Of a DNA stretch of 64,000 nt, positions 1-7,412 are shown piece by piece. Within the stretch, counting starts at the first letter, position 1. The number at the start of each line of letters is the position of its first letter. The notes beneath the pieces were generated by a model that did not search any database, was not told the DNA's origin, and saw only the letters and a list, made by a program, of their open reading frames with translations. This DNA is from Lactobacillus ultunensis DSM 16047 (GTDB lineage: Bacteria; Bacillota; Bacilli; Lactobacillales; Lactobacillaceae): the NCBI RefSeq assembly GCF_001436305.1, contig NZ_AZFO01000008.1, forward strand, positions 1 through 64,000, written 5' to 3'. A program made the position numbers and the translations under genes.

Positions 1-70
1 ACGATTTAACTAGCACCACGCGTTTTTTTACTATAATTAATTTATATTACAAAATCATTCAGGTAAAAAT

Positions 71-877
71 ATGAATCAACTCAAATATAATTTTTCAGAT
101 TACAACTTAAATATTGCAACATTCATCTCTAAAGAGCAATTTAAAATATATTCTCAGTTCATTAATAAATTAAGTCCGTTAAAAAATATTATTCAAACAT
201 ATAAGATGACACAAAATCAATATATTGAATTGCAGGCAGTACCCCGTATTATAGAAAATCTTCCAATTTTAAGCGAACAAGGATATGATTTAGCCATTCA
301 AAAAACAACTATTTATATAATACTAAATCGTATGTTTATAGATAATTGTAAAAATTTAGCAATTCAATTAAATGACTTAAATCTTAATGATCCAATTAAC
401 TCATGTGATAAAACTAAATGTGAAGAAAATCTACATGTACTACGCAATTATGCAAATCATGCAACTATTCCAATATCTGGATTAACTACAGAATCATCAT
501 CTAATGGTGAAGCAAAGATAAGACCTACAATAAAAAGACAAGATTTAAAAGGCAAATTCAATAAACATGATAGATTAATAATTAACACTTGGCCTAAAAA
601 TGGAATCGAAATCATGCCAGAAATCACCAAATCTAATACAATCATTCAAAAACTGCTTAAAGCAATTATCCAAAAATTTATTAAAACACGAATAAACGAG
701 GAAGAAATAGAACAAATAAAAGCAGACAAAGAAATATGGAAAAACATTTTAATTCCTCAAAAAACTAGAGGCGTTTTTCCTCTTCCACTATCCAATGAAC
801 TAAAAGTTGCATATACAGATTCTTTATTATTAAAGATGGTCGTCTCTCTTATAATCGATAATGTAGAATATAATTAA
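71..877 (+). CDS. Hypothetical protein with a HEPN-like RNxxxH motif
   Basis: A 268-residue, very AT-rich, lysine/asparagine/isoleucine-rich protein that I do not recognise as a family. The one distinctive motif is R125-N126-Y-A-N-H130 in the context LHVLRNYANHATIP. It matches the RNxxxH signature of HEPN-domain ribonucleases and nucleic-acid-binding helical proteins common in defence and toxin-antitoxin systems. The rest is predicted helical, with no signal peptide or obvious membrane segment. A TATAAT at 34-39 could be its -10; the ribosome site (AGGTAAAA) is weak. Base composition is clearly lower in GC than the core genes to the right, and it lies next to a tRNA gene, both suggesting acquired DNA. 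The HEPN assignment rests on one motif only; the gene could equally be an unrelated hypothetical protein. Confidence 0.6.
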   Translation: MNQLKYNFSDYNLNIATFISKEQFKIYSQFINKLSPLKNIIQTYKMTQNQYIELQAVPRIIENLPILSEQGYDLAIQKTTIYIILNRMFIDNCKNLAIQLNDLNLNDPINSCDKTKCEENLHVLRNYANHATIPISGLTTESSSNGEAKIRPTIKRQDLKGKFNKHDRLIINTWPKNGIEIMPEITKSNTIIQKLLKAIIQKFIKTRINEEEIEQIKADKEIWKNILIPQKTRGVFPLPLSNELKVAYTDSLLLKMVVSLIIDNVEYN

Positions 878-908
878 CTACTCTTATTTCAATACTTTAT
901 AAACCTTT

Positions 909-950
909 GCCACACAGATGCCACACGAAAATTTTGTGTGGCAATTTTTG
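909..950 (+). terminator. Hairpin terminator with a repeated GCCACAC motif
   Basis: GCCACAC (920-926) pairs with GTGTGGC (936-942) around an A/T-rich loop that extends the pairing, and is followed by AATTTTTG. It sits 43 bases after the stop of the 71-877 gene. A second direct copy of GCCACAC lies at 909-915, 11 bp upstream. Paired short direct repeats of this kind also occur beside integrase genes as arm-type sites, so this could be remnant attachment DNA. Confidence 0.5.
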
Positions 951-1008
951 TGGTCAAAATAATTATTCATAACTGTTTTTTAAATATTAACAAATATTCA
1001 AAAGTAAT

Positions 1009-1051
1009 AAAAAAGCCTGTCATCATAAGCTTTTTAAAGCTTCAATAACAG
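1009..1051 (-). terminator. Rho-independent terminator of tRNA-Thr
   Basis: On the minus strand an imperfect hairpin built on CTGT...ACAG and an inner AAGCTT/AAGCTT pair is followed by a run of six T (1009-1014 on the plus strand read as A). It begins about 30 bases after the tRNA 3' end. Confidence 0.6.
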
Positions 1052-1080
1052 ACTTGAAAACTATTAAGTTGTTCGTCTAA

Positions 1081-1153
1081 TGCTGACTAGAGGATTCGAA
1101 CCTCCGACCTCATCATTACTAGTGACGTGCTCTGCCAACTGAGCTAAGTCAGC
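1081..1153 (-). tRNA. tRNA-Thr (anticodon AGT)
   Basis: A complete 73-nt cloverleaf on the minus strand: 7-bp acceptor stem GCTGACT/AGTCAGC, D stem GCTC/GAGC, anticodon stem CGTCA/TGATG with loop CTAGTAA (anticodon AGT, reading ACU), variable loop AGGTC, T stem GGAGG/CCTCT with TTCGAAT loop, and discriminator A. CCA is not encoded. Its 3' end faces the AT-rich accessory gene at 71-877, the orientation expected if that DNA had integrated at a tRNA end. Confidence 0.95.
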
Positions 1154-1185
1154 AACTCTTTGTTGCCTCATCAACAACAGTATTT

Positions 1186-1214
1186 ATTAAACCATATAGA
1201 TGGGACTTACGCAA
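1186..1214 (-). promoter_or_regulatory. tRNA-Thr promoter
   Basis: Minus strand -35 TTGCGT (1209-1214), 17-bp spacer, -10 TTTAAT (1186-1191), placed 33 bases upstream of the tRNA 5' end. Confidence 0.6.
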
Positions 1215-1315
1215 GTCTTTTTTTGAAAAAAATCAAAAAAATTCTTAAAACTATCAAATATGCAGATTTACGTTAGAATGAACTTGCAAGTGTTAATAAT
1301 CCAAGGAGTGATTTG

Positions 1316-1924
1316 ATGGAAACTTTAGCCCCAATCTCAACCGAATTGGATTGGCTGCTTAGAATTATTGTTGCTGCTATTTGTGGTGGCGTAATTGGTT
1401 ACGAACGTGCTATTCAGAGAAAAAGCGCGGGAGTTAGAACTCACATTGTCGTAGCGATTGCCTCCGCACTGTTCATGATCGTTTCCAAATACGGCTTCAC
1501 TGACTTATTAAATATGCATGACATTGCATTAGACCCTTCAAGAATTGCTGCTCAAATTGTAACAGGTATTTCCTTCATTGGTGCAGGCATGTACTTTATA
1601 GGTGTTTTATCCACAGCACTTTTATTCATTATTCAAATGGTCTTCCATGATGATATTATCATCAGTAAAATCACACCACATATTCGCTTTAACATTCAGA
1701 TTGAAGCGGCTAACACGCCACACATTCTTTCTCGTATTACTAAAGAGCTAGAAAATAGTCAGGTCGAAAATATCTCAATTAAGATCTTAGATGTTAATGA
1801 AGAAAGAATTGTCTTTTATGTGGATGGAGTAATTAACAATAAACTAGATGAAAATAAAATTATTATGTCCTTACGTAAATATCCAGACATTGATAGAATC
1901 AGCTATACACGCGGTGGTAGATAA
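1316..1924 (+). CDS. MgtC/SapB-family membrane protein with an internal in-frame deletion
   Basis: The N-terminal half has the MgtC/SapB hallmarks: a first membrane helix, then GGVIGYERA, a RTH(I/V)VV segment and AAQIVTGISFIGAG. In full-length members the FIGAG motif is followed by a loop with a conserved GLTTAA segment and another helix before a second GLAIGAG stretch. Here FIGAG runs straight into MYFIGVLSTALLF, so roughly 30 residues appear missing, consistent with recombination between two similar GAG-coding stretches. The soluble C-terminal domain (about residues 110-202) looks intact. The ATG at 1316 is preferred over the TTG three bases upstream because AAGGAG (1303-1308) is 7 bases away. 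MgtC proteins modulate membrane transport and acid or magnesium stress; whether this version works is doubtful. Confidence 0.8.
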   Translation: METLAPISTELDWLLRIIVAAICGGVIGYERAIQRKSAGVRTHIVVAIASALFMIVSKYGFTDLLNMHDIALDPSRIAAQIVTGISFIGAGMYFIGVLSTALLFIIQMVFHDDIIISKITPHIRFNIQIEAANTPHILSRITKELENSQVENISIKILDVNEERIVFYVDGVINNKLDENKIIMSLRKYPDIDRISYTRGGR

Positions 1925-1933
1925 AAATAATTT

Positions 1934-1961
1934 TCTCGAACTTAACGGTTCGAGATTTTTT
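1934..1961 (+). terminator. Terminator after mgtC-like gene
   Basis: Perfect 8-bp stem TCTCGAAC/GTTCGAGA with a 6-base loop followed by six T. Confidence 0.85.
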
Positions 1962-2018
1962 ATGAAATAACTAGTAAAATAGTAATATTGATGTCTATGA
2001 TTATGAAAGGATGAAACT

Positions 2019-3278
2019 ATGGCAGGAACTCTCGATTATTTGCGTTGGCGTGGAGATTTATCTTTTAAAGAAAAAACTTTTAACAACGTCGATGCTTCTC
2101 TTTTAGCTTCCATTATCTATCTTCCTGTTGATCATACAGCTAAAGGACATACCTTAAGCGAGGTAGCGGAAAAATTACGAAAATTGCCTTCTTTCCAAGT
2201 ACAAATGCAAGACTTGGCTGGAACACAAGTATTACTGCTACCACCTAGCCCTCGTTTAGGTAACATTAAGGTCTTAAATTGGACGAATCGCCTAGAAAAA
2301 GATCCTTATCCACTCCAATTTACTGCAGCCACCTTTCGCTTGACACCTGATACCATTATTATCGTCTACCGTGGTACTGATAGTTCAATTATTGGCTGGA
2401 ACGAAGACATGAACATGAATTATATGCCTAAAGTTTATGGTCAGGATGTTGCCGCTAATTACTTAAAAGAAATGGCACAGGAATATCCACACGATAAGAT
2501 TTATCTTGCTGGACATTCCAAAGGTGGAAATTATGCGGAATATGCTTTAAGCGTAGCCGAACCTGAATTACAAGATCGCATTATTCGTGCACTTAGTTTT
2601 GACGGCCCTGGATTTTTCCACCAAGTATGGAAATCCCCTGGCTTTGTCCGGGCCGAATCGAAGATGAAAACTTACCTGCCAGAATCCTCAATTATTGGTA
2701 CAATGTTAGACCATCCTGAACGAGTAATCATTGTTAAAAGTACAGCTCCCATGTTGCAGCAACACGATCCCCGTCGTTGGAGCGTTGGTCGTGATAGTTT
2801 TGTTTTAGCAGAAAGCTTAACTTCTGGAGCACGATCTCTCAGGCACTCATTTATCGATTTCAACCACTCTATTCCTGATAAACAACGTGGTGAGTTATGG
2901 GATGCGCTTTTCCAAGCATTTGATGATTTAAACATAACCGATGTTTTCCAAATTACTGCTCACAAATTAATTGGGACAGTTCGGTTTAGTCGAGCTATTA
3001 TGTCGCTTACGCCTGAAACACGTAAATACGTTTTGCACATGATCGGTGAAATCATTAACGCTATCCGTGGCAATATTAGTCTACCTTTTAATGAAACAGA
3101 TTTTGCCCTTTATCCTAAGAGCAATGATTCTAATAAGGCGCCTATTTTCTTCGAGTTCTACGACACCACGGTACCAAGCATCTTGCCTGAAGAAATCAAA
3201 CAACGATTTAAAGAAGAAAAAGAGAAAGAAAAGCGTGAAGGCAAAGAACAAGATAAAAACAAAGGTAAATTGCAATAG
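2019..3278 (+). CDS. DUF2974 (Mbeg1-like) alpha/beta hydrolase
   Basis: A 419-residue protein of the DUF2974/Mbeg1-like family of lipase-fold proteins. The nucleophile elbow GHSKGG is at residues 165-170 (Ser167), and a class-3-lipase-like VYRGTDSS lies at 116-123. No signal peptide is visible, so it should be cytoplasmic. The C-terminus is a highly charged Glu/Lys tail (about residues 390-419). The gene is monocistronic: AAAGGATG provides the ribosome site and terminators flank it. The substrate is unknown in the family; ester or lipid hydrolysis is inferred from the fold. Confidence 0.8.
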   Translation: MAGTLDYLRWRGDLSFKEKTFNNVDASLLASIIYLPVDHTAKGHTLSEVAEKLRKLPSFQVQMQDLAGTQVLLLPPSPRLGNIKVLNWTNRLEKDPYPLQFTAATFRLTPDTIIIVYRGTDSSIIGWNEDMNMNYMPKVYGQDVAANYLKEMAQEYPHDKIYLAGHSKGGNYAEYALSVAEPELQDRIIRALSFDGPGFFHQVWKSPGFVRAESKMKTYLPESSIIGTMLDHPERVIIVKSTAPMLQQHDPRRWSVGRDSFVLAESLTSGARSLRHSFIDFNHSIPDKQRGELWDALFQAFDDLNITDVFQITAHKLIGTVRFSRAIMSLTPETRKYVLHMIGEIINAIRGNISLPFNETDFALYPKSNDSNKAPIFFEFYDTTVPSILPEEIKQRFKEEKEKEKREGKEQDKNKGKLQ

Positions 3279-3292
3279 TTTCACATGAAACA
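3277..3292. promoter_or_regulatory. parS-like palindrome
   Basis: AGTTTCACATGAAACA matches 14 of 16 positions of the Firmicutes parS consensus TGTTTCACGTGAAACA. It overlaps the stop codon of the DUF2974 gene, about 18 kb left of oriC. Binding by ParB is unproven. Confidence 0.4.
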
Positions 3293-3297
3293 CAAAA

Positions 3298-3331
3298 AGC
3301 GATTGGATTTTATACTTCCAATCGCTTCTTT
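3298..3331. terminator. Bidirectional terminator
   Basis: 10-bp stem AGCGATTGGA/TCCAATCGCT with T-runs on both strands, between the convergent DUF2974 and GlsB-type genes. Confidence 0.85.
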
Positions 3332-3342
3332 TTATTCAATTG

Positions 3343-3603
3343 TTATTCAGTTCTTCGATTGAAGATGCCTAAGATGAATGAGGCCAGCAGTACTAAGATT
3401 ATTGCTCCTAATATTGATGGCACTATTGCCATCCCTGCCATTTGTGGTCCCCATTGACCAAAGAGTGCTTGCCCTAACGAAGAGCCTATCAGCCCTGCTA
3501 AGATGTTGGCAATCATGCCCATCGAGCCGCCCCTACCGGTTACAAAACCAGCGACGACACCTATTATAGCTCCGACAATTAAAACCCAGATCCAATATAA
3601 CAT
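3343..3603 (-). CDS. GlsB/YeaQ/YmgE family stress-response membrane protein
   Basis: An 86-residue, glycine-rich protein with three hydrophobic segments (about residues 3-22, 30-48 and 57-80) and the family pattern GxxxGxxAGxxxGRGG...NIxxGxxGxxxG. This is the transglycosylase-associated protein family, small inner-membrane proteins induced by general stress; the biochemical role is not established. It lies directly downstream of the CsbD-like gene on the same strand (57-base gap), so the two are probably co-transcribed as a stress unit. Confidence 0.85.
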   Translation of the reverse strand: MLYWIWVLIVGAIIGVVAGFVTGRGGSMGMIANILAGLIGSSLGQALFGQWGPQMAGMAIVPSILGAIILVLLASFILGIFNRRTE

Positions 3604-3660
3604 AGGATCACCTATTTTCTTTCTGTGTAGTTATTTTTGCGGTTGTTAGGGCTAAAACGC

Positions 3661-3852
3661 TCAGCAATCTTCTTCGACTTCGTGATCTTTTTCGAGATCA
3701 TTTTTTAGTTCTTCAGCTTTGCTCTTCACTTTGCCTTTAGCTTGTTGAGCTTTGCCTTGAACTTCACGAGCCTTGTCGCCGGTAATTTTACCTTCGACTT
3801 CTTTCATTTTTCCAACAACTTTGTCTTTTAAGCCACTATCTTTTTTATTCAT
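3661..3852 (-). CDS. CsbD family stress protein
   Basis: A 63-residue soluble, highly charged helical protein with the CsbD pattern: GLKDKVVGKMKEVEGKITGD followed by repeated QGKAQQAKGKVK. CsbD of Bacillus is a sigma-B-controlled general stress protein of unknown molecular function. Good ribosome site (AAAGGAG) upstream of the ATG. Probably the first gene of a two-gene unit with the GlsB-like gene. Confidence 0.88.
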   Translation of the reverse strand: MNKKDSGLKDKVVGKMKEVEGKITGDKAREVQGKAQQAKGKVKSKAEELKNDLEKDHEVEEDC

Positions 3853-3929
3853 AAGCGTGACTCCTTTCTGGAAAACTAGATGTTTTGTTGTTGATATTAA
3901 TACTACGCTGATTTACTCCTAATTACGTC

Positions 3930-3974
3930 AAAAAAGGCTCGCCTTACGTCTTTCTTAACAGGTTGAGCCTTTTT
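3930..3974 (-). terminator. Terminator after fructokinase gene
   Basis: AAAAAGGCTC (3931-3940) pairs perfectly with GAGCCTTTTT (3965-3974) around a 24-base loop. On the minus strand it ends in six T, 29 bases after the fructokinase stop. Confidence 0.7.
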
Positions 3975-4002
3975 ATTGCTTATTAAATTGAATCGTGTTT
4001 TT

Positions 4003-4881
4003 TTACTTGAGTAAATTCTTAGCCAATTCGAAGTCGCCAAGAGTTGCGGAACCGTTGTGAGGAACGGCTGGACGTACAATTAAGTCATTTAAATCTGGTG
4101 TAGCAACATAATTGTTGTTGAATTCATCAAAGAATTTTCTTACCTTAACCAGATCGTCTTCATTTAAAACTGAACCACCAACAACCATTACATCAGGACG
4201 GGCAGTCATATATACGTTGAAGAGCATTTGAGCAATGTAATATGCGGAGTAAGTGAAAACTTTGTTATCACGAGAAAGTTTTTCACCAGGGATGCCAGTT
4301 CTGCCTTCCAAACTTGGACCAGCTGCCATGCCTTCAACACAAGCATCATCGTGGAATGGACAATGACCCTTATAGTCATCGCCTGGATAACGACGAACAA
4401 GCATGTGTCCCATTTCTGGGTGGTTGTTCAAGCCGAGAAATTTACCTGCTTGAACGATACCCGCACCAACACCAGTACCAACAGTTGCGTAGAAGTAACT
4501 CTTACTATCATCGCGACCACGAGCAACATATTCGCCATAGCAAGATGCGTTAACATCAGTAGTCATAACAACTGGGATACCTAATTCTTTTTCAAAAAAG
4601 CCTTTAACATTAGTACCTGACCAGCCTGGCTTTGGCGTATCCAAAATGTAGCCATAAGTATGTGACTTAGGGTTAATATCAATTGGCCCAAAAGTGCCAA
4701 TACCTAAAGCATCAACTGGATGTTCCTTAAAGAAATCCGCTGTTTTTTGCAAGGTTTCCTTGTTAGTAGTGGTAGGAATACGATCGCGAGCGACCTCCTT
4801 ACCAGTTTCAACATCTTGAACAGCTACGATAAACTTAGTACCGCCGGCTTCGATACTGCCGACATATTTCTTTTCTGCCAT
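4003..4881 (-). CDS. scrK: Fructokinase (ROK family)
   Basis: A 292-residue ROK kinase, phosphorylating fructose to fructose 6-phosphate with ATP. It shows the N-terminal phosphate-binding EAGGTKF (11-17), catalytic Asp in TTDVNAS (D109), GTGVGAG (135-141), and the ROK zinc site built from His159 and the CPFHDDAC segment (Cys174, His177, Cys181). Length and motifs match the zinc-dependent bacterial fructokinases of sucrose operons rather than glucokinase. Here it stands alone, with its own terminator and a TATAAT (minus strand, 4937-4942) upstream, so it probably serves general fructose or sucrose use. Mannose kinase activity is possible in the family. Confidence 0.85.
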   Translation of the reverse strand: MAEKKYVGSIEAGGTKFIVAVQDVETGKEVARDRIPTTTNKETLQKTADFFKEHPVDALGIGTFGPIDINPKSHTYGYILDTPKPGWSGTNVKGFFEKELGIPVVMTTDVNASCYGEYVARGRDDSKSYFYATVGTGVGAGIVQAGKFLGLNNHPEMGHMLVRRYPGDDYKGHCPFHDDACVEGMAAGPSLEGRTGIPGEKLSRDNKVFTYSAYYIAQMLFNVYMTARPDVMVVGGSVLNEDDLVKVRKFFDEFNNNYVATPDLNDLIVRPAVPHNGSATLGDFELAKNLLK

Positions 4882-4943
4882 ATTCTCATCCTTTTCGTAT
4901 AAGTTTTTATCTCCAAATAGTTTTTGTGCTGATCATATTATAA

Positions 4944-4972
4944 AGAAAAAAGCCCTTATGTGTAAAGGCTTT
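4944..4972 (-). terminator. Terminator after the small membrane protein gene
   Basis: AAAGCC/GGCTTT stem with a 12-base loop; on the minus strand followed by six T. It overlaps the promoter region of the fructokinase gene. Confidence 0.6.
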
Positions 4973-4985
4973 CATGTATATGTAA

Positions 4986-5198
4986 TTAATTTTGTTTACT
5001 TATGATCTGATTCTTGTTTCTTATCAGCAAATACACACGTATTAGATGATATACACCAACAATTAGCGAGGTAATTGCTAATCCAGGCGCGTCACTTCTC
5101 TGCGGAATGAACTTCCACATAGCAGTATAGAAACCTGCAGAAAACAAGAAGAGAAGGATCGAAAAGAAGCGGTAATAGATTATCCATCTTTTATTCAT
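4986..5198 (-). CDS. Small two-helix membrane protein
   Basis: A 70-residue protein I do not recognise. It has two hydrophobic helices (about residues 8-27 and 38-58), with basic residues at both ends. It starts 5 bases after the degV stop, so it is probably translated from the same mRNA. No catalytic motif is visible. Confidence 0.65.
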   Translation of the reverse strand: MNKRWIIYYRFFSILLFLFSAGFYTAMWKFIPQRSDAPGLAITSLIVGVYHLIRVYLLIRNKNQIISKQN

Positions 5199-5203
5199 TT
5201 TAG

Positions 5204-6136
5204 TTACTCTTCATTATCTACAACTTCTTTTGAATTCATCCCTTCAACAGGTTGACCATCTTTATCAAAATAATCATTAAGATCACGACACCAAATCATT
5301 GCCATGGTCCCCTGACCAACATGCACACCAACTACCGGGCCAATGATGCTGGTATCAAAAAGATATTTTGGAAACTTAGCACTATAATCTTCCAGCCATT
5401 CTTGTTTTTTCTTGGGATCCAGCGAATCAAAGAATGTGCATTTGATTTTATAAGGCATGACCTTAGTCAAATTATCAAAATCATTTTGAATATGCTTATA
5501 AGCACGTTTATATTGCCGTTCTTTAGCAATGGCAGAAATTTTCCCTTCATTTTGCACATCCATTGAAAGAATAGGCTTAATTTTGAATAAAGTACCAACA
5601 AAACTAGCAGCATTAGAGAGGCGACCTGTTCTCTTCAAATGGCCCAAATCATCCACCATAAAGCGCACATCCATCGTTTTTTGCAGATCAGTTAGATCAT
5701 GTATAATCAGGTCCATATCCGCTCCTGCTTCAATTAAGCGCCCTGCAAGCATAGCAAAATCCGCTTCACCGGCACAAGTAATCTTGCTATCAAAAGGATG
5801 AACCTTAATTCTATTTTCATCCCTAGCTACACTAACTACACTAGAATAATAGCTAGATATACCACTAGAAAGCGTAATTACGATTACATCGGTGTAACCT
5901 TCTTTGACATACTCATCAATCTTTTTCTGTAAATCGCCAATTGAAGGTTGTGAAGTAGAAGGCAAATCCTTTTCTTCTGCTAATTTTTGATAAAACTCTT
6001 GATAACCAATATCAATTAAGTCACGGTAAGTATTACCATTCCAAATAATTGGGATAGGCAAAACATCAATATGATATTTTTCTTGTTGCTCTTTAGTTAA
6101 ATAGGCTGAACTATCAGTCAAAACAGCAATTTTCAT
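5204..6136 (-). CDS. DegV family fatty-acid-binding protein
   Basis: A 310-residue DegV/EDD-fold protein. It begins MKIAVLTDSSAYLT, the family N-terminus, and has the TSQPS motif, a VxxLxSGISSYY segment and GRLSN. In Firmicutes such proteins (FakB) bind a fatty acid and present it to the FakA kinase; whether this one is a FakB is inferred from family only. The ATG at 6136 is chosen because AAGGAG lies 8 bases upstream; an upstream in-frame ATG would place the ribosome site inside the gene. It heads a short unit with the two-helix membrane protein. Confidence 0.85.
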   Translation of the reverse strand: MKIAVLTDSSAYLTKEQQEKYHIDVLPIPIIWNGNTYRDLIDIGYQEFYQKLAEEKDLPSTSQPSIGDLQKKIDEYVKEGYTDVIVITLSSGISSYYSSVVSVARDENRIKVHPFDSKITCAGEADFAMLAGRLIEAGADMDLIIHDLTDLQKTMDVRFMVDDLGHLKRTGRLSNAASFVGTLFKIKPILSMDVQNEGKISAIAKERQYKRAYKHIQNDFDNLTKVMPYKIKCTFFDSLDPKKKQEWLEDYSAKFPKYLFDTSIIGPVVGVHVGQGTMAMIWCRDLNDYFDKDGQPVEGMNSKEVVDNEE

Positions 6137-6185
6137 AATAAATTCTCCTTCTATCATCTCTATTTTAACTGAAAGCAGATATAGA

Positions 6186-6221
6186 AAAAAGAACTCACTC
6201 TTTTAAAAAGCGAGTTCTTTT
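6186..6221 (-). terminator. Terminator after PhnD-like gene
   Basis: Stem based on GAACTC/GAGTTC with further pairing; on the minus strand it ends in TTTTTT. Confidence 0.75.
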
Positions 6222-6243
6222 AATAATTCTTTAGAACTATCTA

Positions 6244-7182
6244 TTAATTGTTATTGCTACTGGTTGCCTTATTAACAATCTTTTGATATTGACGCAAGCC
6301 ATCAAAGTCTGAATCCTTCGCTTTTACATAACCGTAATGGTTGTAGATGCTTTCAATAATCTGCTTACCCTTCTTAGACTTAGCAATATTCATGAAAGCC
6401 TTTGAAAGCTTAGCTCTAAACTTCTTAGGCATATCTTTTCTAACCGCAATAGTATCGTTAGGAATCCATTGAGTAAAGTAGATTGGAACAACATCAGTCA
6501 TTGCTTTCTTATCGTCCTTAGCAGCAATATTACGTGCATCTGAGAAAACAAATGCGGCATCAACATCACCGTTCAATACTGAAAGAACTTCTTGATCATC
6601 ACCCTTAATGTTGACTAACTTGCAGTCTTTAGTAACATTCAAACCCTTCTTGTAAAGTTCTGCAATTGGGTAAACATAACCGGATGAAGAACTTGGATCA
6701 CCAATTGCAATTTTCTTGCCTTTAAGATCTTTCCAAGATTTAATCTTAGAGCCCTTCTTAACCACGATCATGCCACGATACTTGTGCATCAAAGTGTGAT
6801 TCATTTTGCCAGAAGGTTCATCGTAGCCGTAACGTTCAGCTTGTAGAAGAACATCCGCAATTCCTTTTTTATGAGCCAAAATGTAAGAATATGGTGGCAT
6901 GAAACCAACATCAACTTTTTTAGATGCCATTGCTTCAACCAAACCGCTATAGTCAGTTGAAACAGTTACATGTACAGGAATATGCAATTGTTTTTGCAAC
7001 AAAGTTCCCAAAGGTTTTGCCTTCGCTTCCATCTTGTTGGCCTGAGTACTTGGCACAAATTCCACATTCAATTCCTTGGGCTCATTTGATGAAGATGAGC
7101 TCTTTTTGCTATTTGAGCAAGCTGCAAGTGAAACTGTTGCTAAAACAGCTAGAGCACCGACCAAAACTTTTTTAAACTTCAT
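6244..7182 (-). CDS. PhnD-like phosphate/phosphonate ABC substrate-binding lipoprotein
   Basis: A 312-residue lipoprotein: a basic/hydrophobic signal, lipobox LAAC at residues 19-22, then a Ser-rich linker. The mature part follows the PhnD/TctC-like periplasmic-binding fold: FVPSTQ near the start, DVGFMPPYSYILAH, IAIGDPSSSSGYVYP (binding loop), DAAFVFSDAR and IPNDTIAVRKDMP. It should sit on the outer membrane face and capture phosphate, phosphite or phosphonate for an ABC importer, but no permease or ATPase gene is beside it; it is flanked by terminators. A TATAAT (minus, 7245-7250) and GGAGG upstream support independent expression. The exact ligand cannot be read from sequence. Confidence 0.85.
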   Translation of the reverse strand: MKFKKVLVGALAVLATVSLAACSNSKKSSSSSNEPKELNVEFVPSTQANKMEAKAKPLGTLLQKQLHIPVHVTVSTDYSGLVEAMASKKVDVGFMPPYSYILAHKKGIADVLLQAERYGYDEPSGKMNHTLMHKYRGMIVVKKGSKIKSWKDLKGKKIAIGDPSSSSGYVYPIAELYKKGLNVTKDCKLVNIKGDDQEVLSVLNGDVDAAFVFSDARNIAAKDDKKAMTDVVPIYFTQWIPNDTIAVRKDMPKKFRAKLSKAFMNIAKSKKGKQIIESIYNHYGYVKAKDSDFDGLRQYQKIVNKATSSNNN

Positions 7183-7383
7183 AAAGATTCTCTTGTCCTC
7201 CGATATAACTAGAGATGATTGATTTCATAAATAGGTATACCAGAATTATAGATGCATTTCAATTAAAAATGCGAATATTTATGTTATTTAATAATAATAT
7301 TGTATGTGTATATTATGCATATGAATTAAAGCGAGACATTTCTAGTAGGATTTATTATGTCACTTACGAATATTTGCGTAAAT

Positions 7384-7412
7384 AAAAAAGCACATGCTTT
7401 CAACATGTGCTT
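7384..7412 (-). terminator. Terminator of the gdpP-rplI-dnaB operon
   Basis: 9-bp perfect stem AAGCACATG/CATGTGCTT with a 6-base loop and a T-run on the minus strand; it overlaps the dnaB stop codon. Confidence 0.85.

Noticed and set aside
4228..4584. Long plus-strand frames opposite the fructokinase gene
   Set aside because: They mirror codons of the real minus-strand gene; no ribosome site and no recognisable protein features.
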